DNA of 46,432 bases from Polyangiaceae bacterium (GCA_023150915.1 JAKLKA010000044.1:1-46432), one strand, 5' to 3'. Shown: positions 25,590 to 34,875, numbered from the stretch's first letter. The notes: generated by a model from the letters alone, not told the origin. Translations and numbers: made by a program.

Positions 25590-28500
25590 TTGGCGCGCTT
25601 CGAGCTCCCCAAACGCTACCTCCCCGTGGCTCGCCTTGGAAAGGGCGGCGGCGGGGAGGTGTGGTCCGTGCGCGACCGCCACAGCGGCGAGGGGCTGGCG
25701 CTGAAGGTCCTGGCCGAGGGGGCAAGCGAGCGCGAGATGGCCGCGCTGGTGCGCGAGGCCGTGGCGCTGTCGGGGCTCGAGGGGCTGGGCGTGCCGCGGG
25801 TGGTGCGCTTCGGGCGCCTTCCGGGCACCGCGCGCCCGTTCATGGTGCGCGAGCTGGTCGAGGGCGACAGCCTGCAAGAACGCATCGAGCGCGGGCTGGA
25901 CACGTCGGGCACGCTGGACGCCTTGGCCCGCGCCGCCGAGCAATTGACCCTGGTGCACCGGGCGGGCCTTCTGCACGGTGACATCAAGCCCGCCAACATC
26001 ATCGTCGAGGCGGGCGGTCGCACCACGCTGGTCGATCTGGGCCTGGCCGCGCCGTGGAAGGACACGGGCACCGCCGCCGAGGGGCTCACCCCGCGCTACG
26101 CCGCACCCGAGCTCATGGCCGGTGGCCCGCTCACGGTGCGGGCCGAGGTCTATGCCCTGGGCGTGGCGCTGCGCGAGGTGGTGGAGCGAGCCAAGGACCT
26201 GTCGAGCGAGGTGCGAGCGCGTCTGGACGCGGTGGCCGAGCGCGCCACCGGGGACGACCCCAACGCGCGCCACCCGTCGGCCGACGAGTTCGCGAGCGCG
26301 CTGCGCCACGCCGCGGCGCTGCCGCCACCCGAGCCGCTGGGCAGCGCCGCCGCGCTCTGGCCGGTGGTGGGGATGGACGGCGTGGCGCACAAGCTGCTCG
26401 ACGCGATCCGCAAGCTCTCGCCGGGGGCGGTGCTGCGAGTCGCCGGCCCGAACGGCTCGGGCAAGACCGCGCTCCTCCGGCGGGCCGCCTGGTCGCTGGG
26501 GGTCGAGGGCGCGCCGATCGCCTGGATCGACGAGTCGACGGCGGGCGTCGGGACGGCGGTCTCGGCAGAGCTGGAAGACTCGAGTGCGCCCGGCGCCATC
26601 GTCTTGATCGACGACGCCGATCTGCTTGGCGCCGCGAGCCTCGAAGCGGTCGGGCGCGTGCGCGCCGCAGGTGCGCGCCTGGTGGTGGTCGGTGGCGCTC
26701 AGCTGGGCGAGGGCGCCGCCGAGTGCGTCGTGCCACCGCTCGACAAGCCCGCGGCCGTCGATCTGGTGCGGCGCGCGGTGCCGTCGCTCACCGATTCGAT
26801 GATCGAGCGCATCGTGACGGCCTGTGGCTGTCGACCCGGCGAGCTGCGCCGGGTGGTGCGCACCATTGCCTCTGAAGCGGTGGCTTCGGCCGACGACATC
26901 GAACGGGTGCTGTCCGAAGAGCCCGACCGGGACGCCGCGGTGCCCGAAGACCCCCTGGCGCGCGCGCTGCACTTCCTGGAGAAGGGGCGGTACGACGACG
27001 CCCGCGCCGCCCTCGATGCCGTGAACACGGCCGAGCCCCTCGCCATTGCGACGGCGCGTGCACGCCTGGCCGTGGGCCTGGGTGAGGCGTCCGCGGCGCT
27101 CAGCGAGCTCGAGTCGGTGCGCGCGATCGCGCAGCAGTCGCCCGACACGCCTGCCGGCAAGGCCTGGCGGCTCTATCTGGGGCGCGCGCACGTCGGGCTC
27201 GCCGACTACGCCACCGCGCTCGAGGTGATGGCGCCGCTGATCGACGATCCCACGCCGATCGGCGTCGAAGCTCTGGCTTTCAAGGGCTCGGCGCACTCGT
27301 TCCTGGGTCGCCACGACGAAGCCCGCGAGCTTCTGACCCGCGCGGTGATGCGCGCGCGCGAGCTGGAATCGCCCCGGGCCGAGTCAATCGCGCTCACCTG
27401 CCTGGGCTTTGCGCTGCAGCGCAACGACCGGATCGACGAAGCGCGGAAGTTCTATGAAGAGGGGCTGTCGGCCGGCGAGAAGGCCGGCGACGCCGGCATG
27501 CTGGCCACGCTGCGCCTGAACCTGGCGGGCCTGCTCAAGATGCGCGGCGACATTGCCGGCGCCATTCAGCACTTCGAGGGCGCGGTGGACATGGGCCGTC
27601 GGTCGGGGCGGCGCTCGACCACTCGCCAGGCGCTGCTCAACCTGGCCAACACCGACCTCTACCTCGGCCGGCTCTCGCGGGCGCGCGCCAGCATCGAAGC
27701 ACTGGAAGAGCAGCGTGCGCAGCTGCCCGCGGTGATGCGCGCTCAACTCTTCGGGCTGCACGCCGAGCTGTGCGCGCTCTCGGGCCAGACCGACGCTGCG
27801 GTGCGCGACTACGAGGCCAGCGCGGCGGCCTACGAGGCGCTGGGGCGCGGCATCGACGCGGCCGAAGCGTTGCTCGAGGCGGTGCTGGTGGCCACGCGTT
27901 CGGGCACTCAAGAGGTGTCCGAGCTGCGCACCTGGCTGTCGCGGGCCGAGCGCGAGCTGGGCGACAGCCCGGCACACCGCCCGTTGCAGAAGCTGGCCGA
28001 GGGGCGCGTGGCCATGCTGGCCGACGACGAAGGGGGCGCGCGGCAGGCCCTGGACGAGGCCTTGGCGTCGGCGCGCGAGGCGGGCCAGCGCGAGTGGTCG
28101 TGGCGCACCCTCGCCGCCCGCGCCGACCTGGAAGAGGCCACGGGCCAGAGCATGAACGCGCGGCGCGATCGCGAAGAGGCGCTGGCGCTGCTCGAGGACA
28201 TCGGCGCGCGGCTGCCCCGGGACCTGCGCGAGGTGTACTGGAACGACCCGCGCCGGCGCGAGCTGCGCTCGCTGGTTCAGCGCGAGATGGCCGTGGCGAT
28301 CACGGCGCACGCTGCCACCAACCTCTCGCCGCGCATCAACCACGTCTCGCAGCTCTCGCCCATCTCGTCCCACGCCTCGACCCCGCTCGAGCAGCGCCTG
28401 GCGCGCATCCTCGAGATCAACAGCGACCTGGTGGGCGAGACGGACCTCGAGCGGCTCACCGCTCGGGTGGTCGGGCACGCCATTGAGCTGTGCCGAGCCG

Positions 28501-30044
28501 AGCGCGGATACGTGATCTTGCGCGAAGTGGACGGCGCGCTCACCGTGCACAGCTCACGCTCGCGGGTCGGCGACGAGCCCCACGCCGAGTTCTCGCGGTC
28601 CATCGCCGAGAGCGTGATCGCCAAGGGCGAGCCCATGGTCAGCACCAGCGTGGCCGACGACAAGCGCATGAAGAGCTTCTCGTCGGTGCACCAGTTGCAG
28701 CTGCAATCGGTGGCCTGCGTGCCGATCTTGGCGCCCACCGGCCGGCCCATCGGCGCGCTGTACATCGAGACTCGGCTCCGCCCGGCGTCGCACTTCGAGG
28801 GCGAGCTGCCCACGCTACGGGCCTTTGCCGATCAGGTGGCGATCGCCATCGAGACCGCGCGCCTGGTCAACGAGAACCGCGAGCGCGCCGACGAGCTTTC
28901 GCGCACCAACCGCGAGCTGGAAGATGCGCAGTCGCGGCTGCGCGAGCTCTTGGGTGAGCGCACTCACAAGCTGAAAGAGGCCCGCCGCAAGCTGCGCGAC
29001 GCGCGCGACACCCTGTATTCGCACTTCGGCTACCACGGCCTGGTGGGCACCAGCAGCGCCATGCGCCGGGTGTACGCACTGATCGATCGCATTCGGGACA
29101 CCGACGTGCCGGTCTTGATCACCGGCGAGAGCGGCACCGGCAAAGAGATGGTGGCGCGGGCCGTGCACGAGGCGTCGCCCCGCGGCAAGGCCCGCTTCCT
29201 GGGTGTGAACTGCGGCGCCATCCCCGAACACCTGCTCGAGAGCGAGCTGTTCGGCAACGTGAAGGGCGCTTACACCGGCGCCGATCGCGATCGCAAGGGT
29301 CTGTTCCGCGAGGCCGACGGGGGCAGCGTGCTGCTCGACGAGATCGGCGAGATGCCCCAGAAGATGCAGGCCGGCCTGCTCCGCGTGCTGCAAGAGCGCA
29401 CCGTGCGCCCGGTGGGGGGCGCGCTCGAAGAGCCGGTGGACGTGCGGCTGGTGTTCGCCACCAACCGCGACCTGGCGCAGATGGTGAAAGACGGGCGCTT
29501 CCGCGAGGACCTGTTCTATCGCATCCAGGTGGTCGAGCTGCACCTGCCGGCCCTGCGCGAGCGCGTGGACGACGTGCCGCAGCTGGTCGATCACTTCCTG
29601 GGGATATTCTCGGCGCGCTACAAGCGCGACAAGGGCACCGTGTCGCGCGAGGCCATGCGGCGGCTGATGGGCTACGACTGGCCGGGCAACGTTCGTCAGC
29701 TGGAGCACGTGCTGCTCAACGCCTGGGTGCTGGCCGAGCGCAGCGAGCTTCAGGTCGACGACTTCGACGTGCCCGACGGCCGTGTGTTCACTCCGCGGAT
29801 CGAGTCGTCGCACCACGCGCCCGCGGCCGACACCCGCAGCGGGGTCAGCACCACCAATCGTCCCCCGCGGTCGAGCCAGCGCCGATCACCCAAGAGCACG
29901 CTCAGCCAGCATCGCACCGACGAGCGCGAGAAGATCCTCAAGTGCCTGCAGGCCTGCAACTGGAACCGGGTGAAGGCCGCCGAGATGAGCGGCATCCCGC
30001 GTCGCACCTTCTATCGTCGTCTGCGGGAGTACGGCATTCAATGA
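25590..30044 (+). CDS. Hybrid Ser/Thr kinase - ATPase - TPR - GAF - sigma-54 activator
   Basis: 1484 residues from a TTG at 25590. Domains: Hanks-type kinase (1-255) with Gly loop LGKGGGGEVW, Lys in ALKVL, catalytic loop HGDIKPANIIVE (HGD for HRD), metal loop DLG for DFG, and AAPELM; a P-loop ATPase with GPNGSGKT at about 286-293 and LIDDAD; a long TPR array (about 450-880); GAF (about 940-1090); a short coiled coil; sigma-54 AAA+ domain with GESGTGKE (about 1178) and GAYTGA (about 1228) in place of GAFTGA, which still contacts sigma-54; and a Fis-type HTH ending NWNRVKAAEMSGIPRRTFYRRL. The kinase-ATPase-TPR part is like AcoK/MalT-type sensor regulators. It probably senses a ligand and activates sigma-54 promoters. 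The stop overlaps the next gene (ATGA). Confidence 0.93.
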   Translation: MARFELPKRYLPVARLGKGGGGEVWSVRDRHSGEGLALKVLAEGASEREMAALVREAVALSGLEGLGVPRVVRFGRLPGTARPFMVRELVEGDSLQERIERGLDTSGTLDALARAAEQLTLVHRAGLLHGDIKPANIIVEAGGRTTLVDLGLAAPWKDTGTAAEGLTPRYAAPELMAGGPLTVRAEVYALGVALREVVERAKDLSSEVRARLDAVAERATGDDPNARHPSADEFASALRHAAALPPPEPLGSAAALWPVVGMDGVAHKLLDAIRKLSPGAVLRVAGPNGSGKTALLRRAAWSLGVEGAPIAWIDESTAGVGTAVSAELEDSSAPGAIVLIDDADLLGAASLEAVGRVRAAGARLVVVGGAQLGEGAAECVVPPLDKPAAVDLVRRAVPSLTDSMIERIVTACGCRPGELRRVVRTIASEAVASADDIERVLSEEPDRDAAVPEDPLARALHFLEKGRYDDARAALDAVNTAEPLAIATARARLAVGLGEASAALSELESVRAIAQQSPDTPAGKAWRLYLGRAHVGLADYATALEVMAPLIDDPTPIGVEALAFKGSAHSFLGRHDEARELLTRAVMRARELESPRAESIALTCLGFALQRNDRIDEARKFYEEGLSAGEKAGDAGMLATLRLNLAGLLKMRGDIAGAIQHFEGAVDMGRRSGRRSTTRQALLNLANTDLYLGRLSRARASIEALEEQRAQLPAVMRAQLFGLHAELCALSGQTDAAVRDYEASAAAYEALGRGIDAAEALLEAVLVATRSGTQEVSELRTWLSRAERELGDSPAHRPLQKLAEGRVAMLADDEGGARQALDEALASAREAGQREWSWRTLAARADLEEATGQSMNARRDREEALALLEDIGARLPRDLREVYWNDPRRRELRSLVQREMAVAITAHAATNLSPRINHVSQLSPISSHASTPLEQRLARILEINSDLVGETDLERLTARVVGHAIELCRAERGYVILREVDGALTVHSSRSRVGDEPHAEFSRSIAESVIAKGEPMVSTSVADDKRMKSFSSVHQLQLQSVACVPILAPTGRPIGALYIETRLRPASHFEGELPTLRAFADQVAIAIETARLVNENRERADELSRTNRELEDAQSRLRELLGERTHKLKEARRKLRDARDTLYSHFGYHGLVGTSSAMRRVYALIDRIRDTDVPVLITGESGTGKEMVARAVHEASPRGKARFLGVNCGAIPEHLLESELFGNVKGAYTGADRDRKGLFREADGGSVLLDEIGEMPQKMQAGLLRVLQERTVRPVGGALEEPVDVRLVFATNRDLAQMVKDGRFREDLFYRIQVVELHLPALRERVDDVPQLVDHFLGIFSARYKRDKGTVSREAMRRLMGYDWPGNVRQLEHVLLNAWVLAERSELQVDDFDVPDGRVFTPRIESSHHAPAADTRSGVSTTNRPPRSSQRRSPKSTLSQHRTDEREKILKCLQACNWNRVKAAEMSGIPRRTFYRRLREYGIQ

Positions 30045-30577
30045 CCGCCGGGGGGTTTGGCTTCTTGACCCGGCGGCGCGTGCTTGCGCTCGGGGGCGTG
30101 GGCGCCTCGGCCCTGCTGGTCGGCGGCGGCGTTCGGTCGCTGCTCTCGGGCGCCCCCCCGGTGTCGGGGCTCGGGGTGCTCGCCGCTCGCGAATATCGCA
30201 CGCTCGATGCGCTGGCCAAGACGTTGATCCCCCGCGGTGGCCCGTTCGAGATCGGCGCCGACCGCTTCGATCTGGCGCGGGCGTTCGACGGGTTTCTGCA
30301 GGGCGAGCCGCCGGCGAACGTAGAGAAGCTCAGGCGCGCGCTGCTCTTGTTCGAGCTCGGCCCGCTGCTCTTCGAAAAGCGCTGGGCGGCGTTCTCGCAG
30401 CTGCCGGACGCCGAGCGACTGAAGCACTACGAAGCGTGGGCGAACAGCGACACCCTGCTGCGTCGCCAGGTTGCGATCGCATTTCGGAAATTCATGGCGC
30501 TGGTGTTCTACGACTCGCCCGAGGTGTGGCCGCACATCGGCTACCCCGGGCCGTCTCTGGCGCGGCTTTCGCCATGA
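30041..30577 (+). CDS. Gluconate 2-dehydrogenase subunit 3-like protein (Tat-exported)
   Basis: 178 residues from ATG 30041, overlapping the kinase stop by 4 bp. The N-terminus has a twin-arginine signal (LTRRRVLALGGVGASALLVG). The mature part opens REYRTLDALAKTLIPRGGPF, the signature of the small subunit 3 of membrane-bound gluconate dehydrogenase, and ends FMALVFYDSPEVWPHIGYPGP, also typical. Subunit 3 escorts the flavoprotein through the Tat system and binds it in the periplasm. The GMC flavoprotein gene follows directly with another ATGA overlap, so the pair is complete apart from the cytochrome c subunit, which is missing. Confidence 0.88.
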   Translation: MTAGGFGFLTRRRVLALGGVGASALLVGGGVRSLLSGAPPVSGLGVLAAREYRTLDALAKTLIPRGGPFEIGADRFDLARAFDGFLQGEPPANVEKLRRALLLFELGPLLFEKRWAAFSQLPDAERLKHYEAWANSDTLLRRQVAIAFRKFMALVFYDSPEVWPHIGYPGPSLARLSP

Positions 30578-32112
30578 AACCCGGCGGATCGATCGTCGAC
30601 CTCTCCACGCAGGCCGCACCGCGCGGCCTGGTCTGCGACGTGCTGGTGATCGGCTCTGGCTCGGGCGGGGCAACCGCCGCGCGGGTGCTGGCCGAGGCCG
30701 GGCGCGAGGTGGTGGTGCTGGAAGAGGGCGCCGATCGCACCGGCAAGGACCTCACGCAGCGCGACGGCGCGATGTACGACCAGCTCTACATGGATCGCGG
30801 CGGGCGCGTCACCGAGGATCTCTCCATCTCGGTGCTGCAAGGGCGCGTGCTGGGCGGCGGCCCGGTGGTGAACATGGCCGACGTCGTGCCCATCCCCGAC
30901 GGCGTGCTCCGGCACTGGCAGAAGAAGCACGGGCTGACCGACTTCTCACCCGAAGCCCTGGCGCCGTTCCGCGCCAGGGCGCTGGAAGATCTCTCGGCGA
31001 ACCCCATCGCCCCCGAGCAGATCAACCGCGCCAATGGCCTGCTGCGCCAGGGGGCCGAGAAGCTGGGTCTGCGCGGTGAGGTGATGCTGCACAACCGCGT
31101 GGGCTGCAGGGGCCTGGGCACCTGCATGCTCGGCTGCCCGCTGGGCGCCAAGCAGAACACGCGCTTCGTGTCGATCCCCAAGGCCCTGGACAAGGGCGCG
31201 CGCTTCTTCTTGCGCGCGCGTGCGGTGCGGATCGAGGCTCCGCGCGAAGAGGTGAAGCGGGTGACCGTGGCAGTGCTCGACCCGCACGGCCACCACCCGA
31301 CCCATACCTTCGAGCTCTCGGCGCGGGTGGTGATCGTCGCGGCCAACGCCATCGCCAGCGCCGAGCTCTTGCTGCGCTCGGGCATCGGCAACGGTCATGT
31401 GGGGCGCCACTTGATCTTGCAACCGCAGCTGGCAGTGACCGCGCTGTTCGACGAGAAGGTCCGGGCCTTCGACGGCATTCCTCAGGCTTATGCCGTGACC
31501 GAGCACGAGCGTGACGACGACCCCGAGCACGGCCTCTGGGGCTATCGGATCGAGGCAGTGATGGGCACGCCGGGCAACGTGGCGTCGGTGCTGCCGCTGG
31601 GCGGTGCTGCGGGCAAAGAGCTGATGGCAGTCTACGATCGGATCGCCGCGGCATTGGTGCTGGTGCCCGACGAGCCCTCGGGCAACGTGCAGCTCGGCCC
31701 CAGCGCCGGGCACCCGATCATCAGCTATCGCCAGGCAGAGAACCACAAGGCGCGCCTGCGCGAAGGTGCCAAGCTGGCCGCCCGCATCTACTTCGCCGCC
31801 GGCGCGCGGCAGGTGTTCGTACCGACCAGCCCGCCGGTGGTGCTCGAGTCCGAGGCCGACCTCGGGCGGGTCGACGCCATTTCCCTGGCGCCCGCCACGG
31901 CGCCGCTGCTCTCGGCTCACCAGCAAGGCACGGTGCGCTTCGCTCCGTCGCCACAGCTGGGCGGCGCCGATCCCGACGGCCGCGTGTACGGCACCAAGGG
32001 CATCTACGTCTTCGACACCTCGGGGTTTCCGTCCAGCGCGTCGAGCCACACCATGACGCCGGTGCTCACCATCGCGCACTACCTCTCGGCGAAGCTGGCG
32101 AACCAGAAGTGA
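30574..32112 (+). CDS. GMC-family oxidoreductase (FAD-dependent dehydrogenase)
   Basis: 512 residues from ATG 30574. FAD-binding Rossmann motif VLVIGSGSGGATAARVLAEA at residues 22-41 with the acidic VVLEEG after it; GMC signature region GRVLGGGPVVNM; a four-Cys stretch VGCRGLGTCMLGCPLGAKQN near residue 180, usual in the long-chain alcohol oxidase/cholesterol oxidase-like branch; active-site block LLSAHQQGTVRF near residue 448 and the C-terminal SSHTMTPVLTIAHYLS with the conserved His-containing motif. No own signal peptide, so export must be by hitch-hiking on the Tat-signal partner encoded upstream. Likely oxidises an alcohol or sugar and passes electrons to the respiratory chain. Substrate unknown. 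Confidence 0.9.
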   Translation: MKPGGSIVDLSTQAAPRGLVCDVLVIGSGSGGATAARVLAEAGREVVVLEEGADRTGKDLTQRDGAMYDQLYMDRGGRVTEDLSISVLQGRVLGGGPVVNMADVVPIPDGVLRHWQKKHGLTDFSPEALAPFRARALEDLSANPIAPEQINRANGLLRQGAEKLGLRGEVMLHNRVGCRGLGTCMLGCPLGAKQNTRFVSIPKALDKGARFFLRARAVRIEAPREEVKRVTVAVLDPHGHHPTHTFELSARVVIVAANAIASAELLLRSGIGNGHVGRHLILQPQLAVTALFDEKVRAFDGIPQAYAVTEHERDDDPEHGLWGYRIEAVMGTPGNVASVLPLGGAAGKELMAVYDRIAAALVLVPDEPSGNVQLGPSAGHPIISYRQAENHKARLREGAKLAARIYFAAGARQVFVPTSPPVVLESEADLGRVDAISLAPATAPLLSAHQQGTVRFAPSPQLGGADPDGRVYGTKGIYVFDTSGFPSSASSHTMTPVLTIAHYLSAKLANQK

Positions 32113-32114
32113 GC

Positions 32115-32133
32115 GCTCTGGCTCGCCCAGAGC
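32115..32133 (+). terminator. Hairpin directly after the oxidoreductase stop
   Basis: A perfect 7-bp stem GCTCTGG/CCAGAGC with loop CTCGC starts 3 nt after the stop codon. There is no T-run, so it may act as a Rho-aided terminator or mRNA-end stabiliser. It closes the four-gene operon before the separate kinase gene at 32196. The first part of it, with the stop codon, nearly matches the sequence after prkA (20954-20973). Confidence 0.45.
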
Positions 32134-32195
32134 CGCAGGAATCCGCCGACCTGCACGCAGGTGCGCATCTGCTGGGGCTCGCGTAGACTGGGTCG

Positions 32196-33860
32196 GTGCT
32201 CGGCATCGGCAGCGTCGTCGACGGACGGTACGAGGTCGAGGGCCTGATCGGCGAGGGCGGCATGGGCGTCGTGATGCGCGCTCACCACCGCTTCACGGGT
32301 GCCGTGGTCGCGTTGAAGATGTTGCACCCGCATCTGCGCATGCGCTCCGATCTGGCCTCGAGATTCCTGGTCGAAGCGCGCGCGCCGGCCGCCATCGGCC
32401 ACCCGGGGATCGTCGCGGTTCTCGACGGAGGCATCACCGCGGAAGGCGATCCTTACTTCGCGATGGAGCTGCTGAACGGCGAGCCGCTCCACCAGCTCAT
32501 GAGCCGTCAGCAGCTGCCCTTCGAGACCGTCCGCCACATCTGTCTGCAGGTGCTGGACGCCCTGGGCGCTGCGCATGCCGCGGGCTTCATTCACCGCGAC
32601 CTGAAGCCGGAGAACGTCTTCGTTCAGAGCCCATCCGGTACGACCAAACTGCTCGACTTCGGCATCACCAAGTCCCTGAGCGAAGTGGGGGAGAGCTCGA
32701 CGCGAACCGGCGCCACGATGGGCACCTTGCTCTACATGTCGCCGGAGCAGCTTCGCAACGCCAAGCGCGTCGATCAGCGCACCGACCTCTGGGCGGTGGG
32801 CGTGATGCTCCGCCAGATGCTGGCCGGCGAGCTGCCGTATCGTGCGGAGTCCCTGGGCGACATGCTGGTGCTGGTCCTGTCGCACCCACCGCGACCGCTC
32901 TCGTACGACCTTGCCGAGGTGCCGCCCGAGCTGGAAGCGCTGATGGCGCGGGCGTTGGCCGCGGACCCTGCACAGCGCTTCAGCTCAGCCCAGGAAATGG
33001 CGCACGCCATTGCGGCGCTCCCCAGCCTCTCGCTTCGACTCATCACCGGCGCGCCGGGCTGGGTTTCTCCGCCGGCTGCAGTCGCGCCCACGATGACGGC
33101 TGCGCCGTCCGCGGTCCTGTCCCATACCGCGGAGCCGGCGCTCGACGTGAAGGGCTCACGCAAGCCCGTATGGCTCACGTTGCTCGCCGGGGTGAGCCTC
33201 CTCGGGGTGGTCGGGGTGGTAGTCGTGCTCTTCGGCGTCGGGGGCTGGTGGGTCTTTGCTCGTCAGGTGGACTCGGTGAGCCCTGGCTGTGAGCGCGCTT
33301 GCGCGGCGCTGCGCGGCTGCGGCCTGCAAACCCCACAGGACGAGTGCGTCACGGGATGCCAGAGCCAGCCGGCGCAGGCGAAGTGCTTCGCGGCCGCCGG
33401 AACGGACTGCAACGCCGTGGGCGCTTGCCATGTCGAAGCCATCTGCCAGGCCAAACCCCAGGGCACGGCCAGCTGCGCGCAGACGCGCGTGTGCGAGGCC
33501 TCGTGCGACATGAAGGACATGGCTTGCGCGTGCCGCTGCCTCCGGGAAGCAGCGCCCAGCGCCGCAGCGGGCATTGCGATTGCGGGCTCGTGTGTCCTCC
33601 GGTACTGCGAGAGCGAGTGTGCCGGGGAGAAGGCCTCCCGCGCCGACTGCAATCAATGCTCAGGCAGACGTTGCGCGCGCGAGCTCGAGGCCTGCACGGG
33701 CAGCGCGCCCTCGAAGGACACCGCGCAGAGCGAGAAGCCGAGCGAGGAAGCGCCGCCGCTCGACAAGCCGGAGCTGGCGCCCAAGCATCAACCGCTCAAA
33801 CCTGGCCCCGCGCCGGAGCCCAAGGCCCCTGCCGAAGAGCCGGCAGGGGGCATGCCCTGA
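32196..33860 (+). CDS. Transmembrane Ser/Thr protein kinase with Cys-rich outer domain
   Basis: 554 residues from GTG 32196. Kinase domain 1-280: Gly loop IGEGGMGVV, Lys in VALKML, catalytic loop FIHRDLKPENVFV (Asp near 136), KLLDFGITKS, and GTLLYMSPEQL; all catalytic residues are present, so it should be active. Residues 325-354 are one membrane helix (LTLLAGVSLLGVVGVVVVLF). The outer part (about 360-505) carries more than twenty Cys, as in CERACAALRGCGL, CDMKDMACACRCL and CNQCSGRRCARELEAC, probably a disulphide-bonded sensor. A disordered Pro/Glu/Lys tail ends the protein. One copy of the 30-bp repeat starts 4 bp after the stop. The hairpin upstream suggests its own promoter. Confidence 0.92.
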   Translation: MLGIGSVVDGRYEVEGLIGEGGMGVVMRAHHRFTGAVVALKMLHPHLRMRSDLASRFLVEARAPAAIGHPGIVAVLDGGITAEGDPYFAMELLNGEPLHQLMSRQQLPFETVRHICLQVLDALGAAHAAGFIHRDLKPENVFVQSPSGTTKLLDFGITKSLSEVGESSTRTGATMGTLLYMSPEQLRNAKRVDQRTDLWAVGVMLRQMLAGELPYRAESLGDMLVLVLSHPPRPLSYDLAEVPPELEALMARALAADPAQRFSSAQEMAHAIAALPSLSLRLITGAPGWVSPPAAVAPTMTAAPSAVLSHTAEPALDVKGSRKPVWLTLLAGVSLLGVVGVVVVLFGVGGWWVFARQVDSVSPGCERACAALRGCGLQTPQDECVTGCQSQPAQAKCFAAAGTDCNAVGACHVEAICQAKPQGTASCAQTRVCEASCDMKDMACACRCLREAAPSAAAGIAIAGSCVLRYCESECAGEKASRADCNQCSGRRCARELEACTGSAPSKDTAQSEKPSEEAPPLDKPELAPKHQPLKPGPAPEPKAPAEEPAGGMP

Positions 33861-33864
33861 GCAG

Positions 33865-33894
33865 CGCTCGGGTTGCCAACCCGGCGAGGGCACG
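33865..33894. repeat. 30-bp dispersed repeat, copy 1, with palindromic core
   Basis: Identical over 30 bp to 36535-36564. It contains the near-perfect palindrome CGGGTTG-C-CAACCCG (33869-33883) followed by GCGAGGGCACG. Located 4 bp after the kinase stop. Not coding in either copy. Confidence 0.8.
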
Positions 33895-33951
33895 TCGGCG
33901 CTGCAAGACCGGCACGGGCGGAGAAGTGAAAACAGTGGGGCCGGCCGGCGA

Positions 33952-34875
33952 CTAGTGCGCAGCCGGCTTTCGACCCGCCGCAATCAGGCCCGCGAAGCCC
34001 GCGAGCTCGACGTAGCGCCCTTCTCTCATGGTAGCGAGCTCGCACGCCTGAGCGTGCAAGAGCGCGTCGTAGTCGGACTCGAACTCCGCCTCACTTCCGC
34101 CCCCGGCGGTGTAGTAGCGACGGGCCTCTTCCCGCTCCCAGCCGTAGACGCCTTCGTCGACCGAGCGCTGCAGGTCTTCGAGGGCCGTGACTTCCTGCGC
34201 GGTCGCGTACGGCGGGGCCATCACCCACGCCCGGTCGTTCTGGTAGTAGCGGACGTCGTCGAGCTTCGCGAACAGAGACGGGAGCCGAATGCCGAAGTTG
34301 TTCCAGCCCAGGCCGAGCAGTGCCTTGCCGCGCGTGCAACGCACCAGGTAGAGCGCCTCGCGAAGCTGATGCGACGGGTCGGACTCCGGACCGCCCACCG
34401 CCAGGTGCTGAAGCCCACCCAGGTTGTTCGGCTCGACGGCCAAGATGAAGCCTCCGGGCTTGCACACGCGCACCATCTCGTCGAACCCCGCGCCCGGATC
34501 CGGCAGGTGAATCAGAAGCGTCTGGCAGAAGACCATGTCGAACGACGCCTCGGGGAACGGCAGAGCTTCGGCGGCACCACTGACGAAGCTGAAGCTGCCA
34601 GAGAGACCTCGCTCCTTCGCGAAAGCCTTCGAACGCTCTCGGGCCACTTCGAGCGAACGCTCCTCACGGTCTAGGCCGGTGAATGAAAAGCCAGAGCCGA
34701 AGTGGGGTGCCCACGCGCGGGCGAAATGCCCCTGGCCCGTACCGACCTCGAGCAGCGTCTTGGCCCGCGCCACGCCGAGCCGCGTGGCCAAGAGACCGAG
34801 GTAGTCGGCATGCCACCAGTGATCGCGCGAGTCGGTGAAGTAACGTTCCGAGTGCGGCCGCTCTCTGTCGCTCAT
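33952..34875 (-). CDS. Class I SAM-dependent methyltransferase
   Basis: 307 residues from ATG 34875 (SDRERPHSERYFTDSRDHWW). The Rossmann core is clear: motif I LLEVGTGQGHFARAW near residue 45, the acidic motif II in FSFTGLDREERSLEVA, motif III FVSGAAEALPFPEASFDMV, motif IV FCQTLLIHLPDP, and MVRVCKPGGFILAVEPNN after it. This is the UbiE/Methyltransf_11 pattern for small-molecule targets. The C-terminal 140 residues, with Tyr/Trp-rich segments (RYYQNDRAWVMAPPY), form an extra helical region that probably sets the substrate. No neighbouring biosynthetic genes indicate what it methylates. Its stop region converges on the first kinase. Confidence 0.9.
   Translation of the reverse strand: MSDRERPHSERYFTDSRDHWWHADYLGLLATRLGVARAKTLLEVGTGQGHFARAWAPHFGSGFSFTGLDREERSLEVARERSKAFAKERGLSGSFSFVSGAAEALPFPEASFDMVFCQTLLIHLPDPGAGFDEMVRVCKPGGFILAVEPNNLGGLQHLAVGGPESDPSHQLREALYLVRCTRGKALLGLGWNNFGIRLPSLFAKLDDVRYYQNDRAWVMAPPYATAQEVTALEDLQRSVDEGVYGWEREEARRYYTAGGGSEAEFESDYDALLHAQACELATMREGRYVELAGFAGLIAAGRKPAAH

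Noticed and set aside
24465-27314. Upstream extension of the minus-strand hydrolase frame across the barrel and kinase genes (over 1300 codons)
   Set aside because: Only the last 357 residues have protein character; the rest mirrors other genes.
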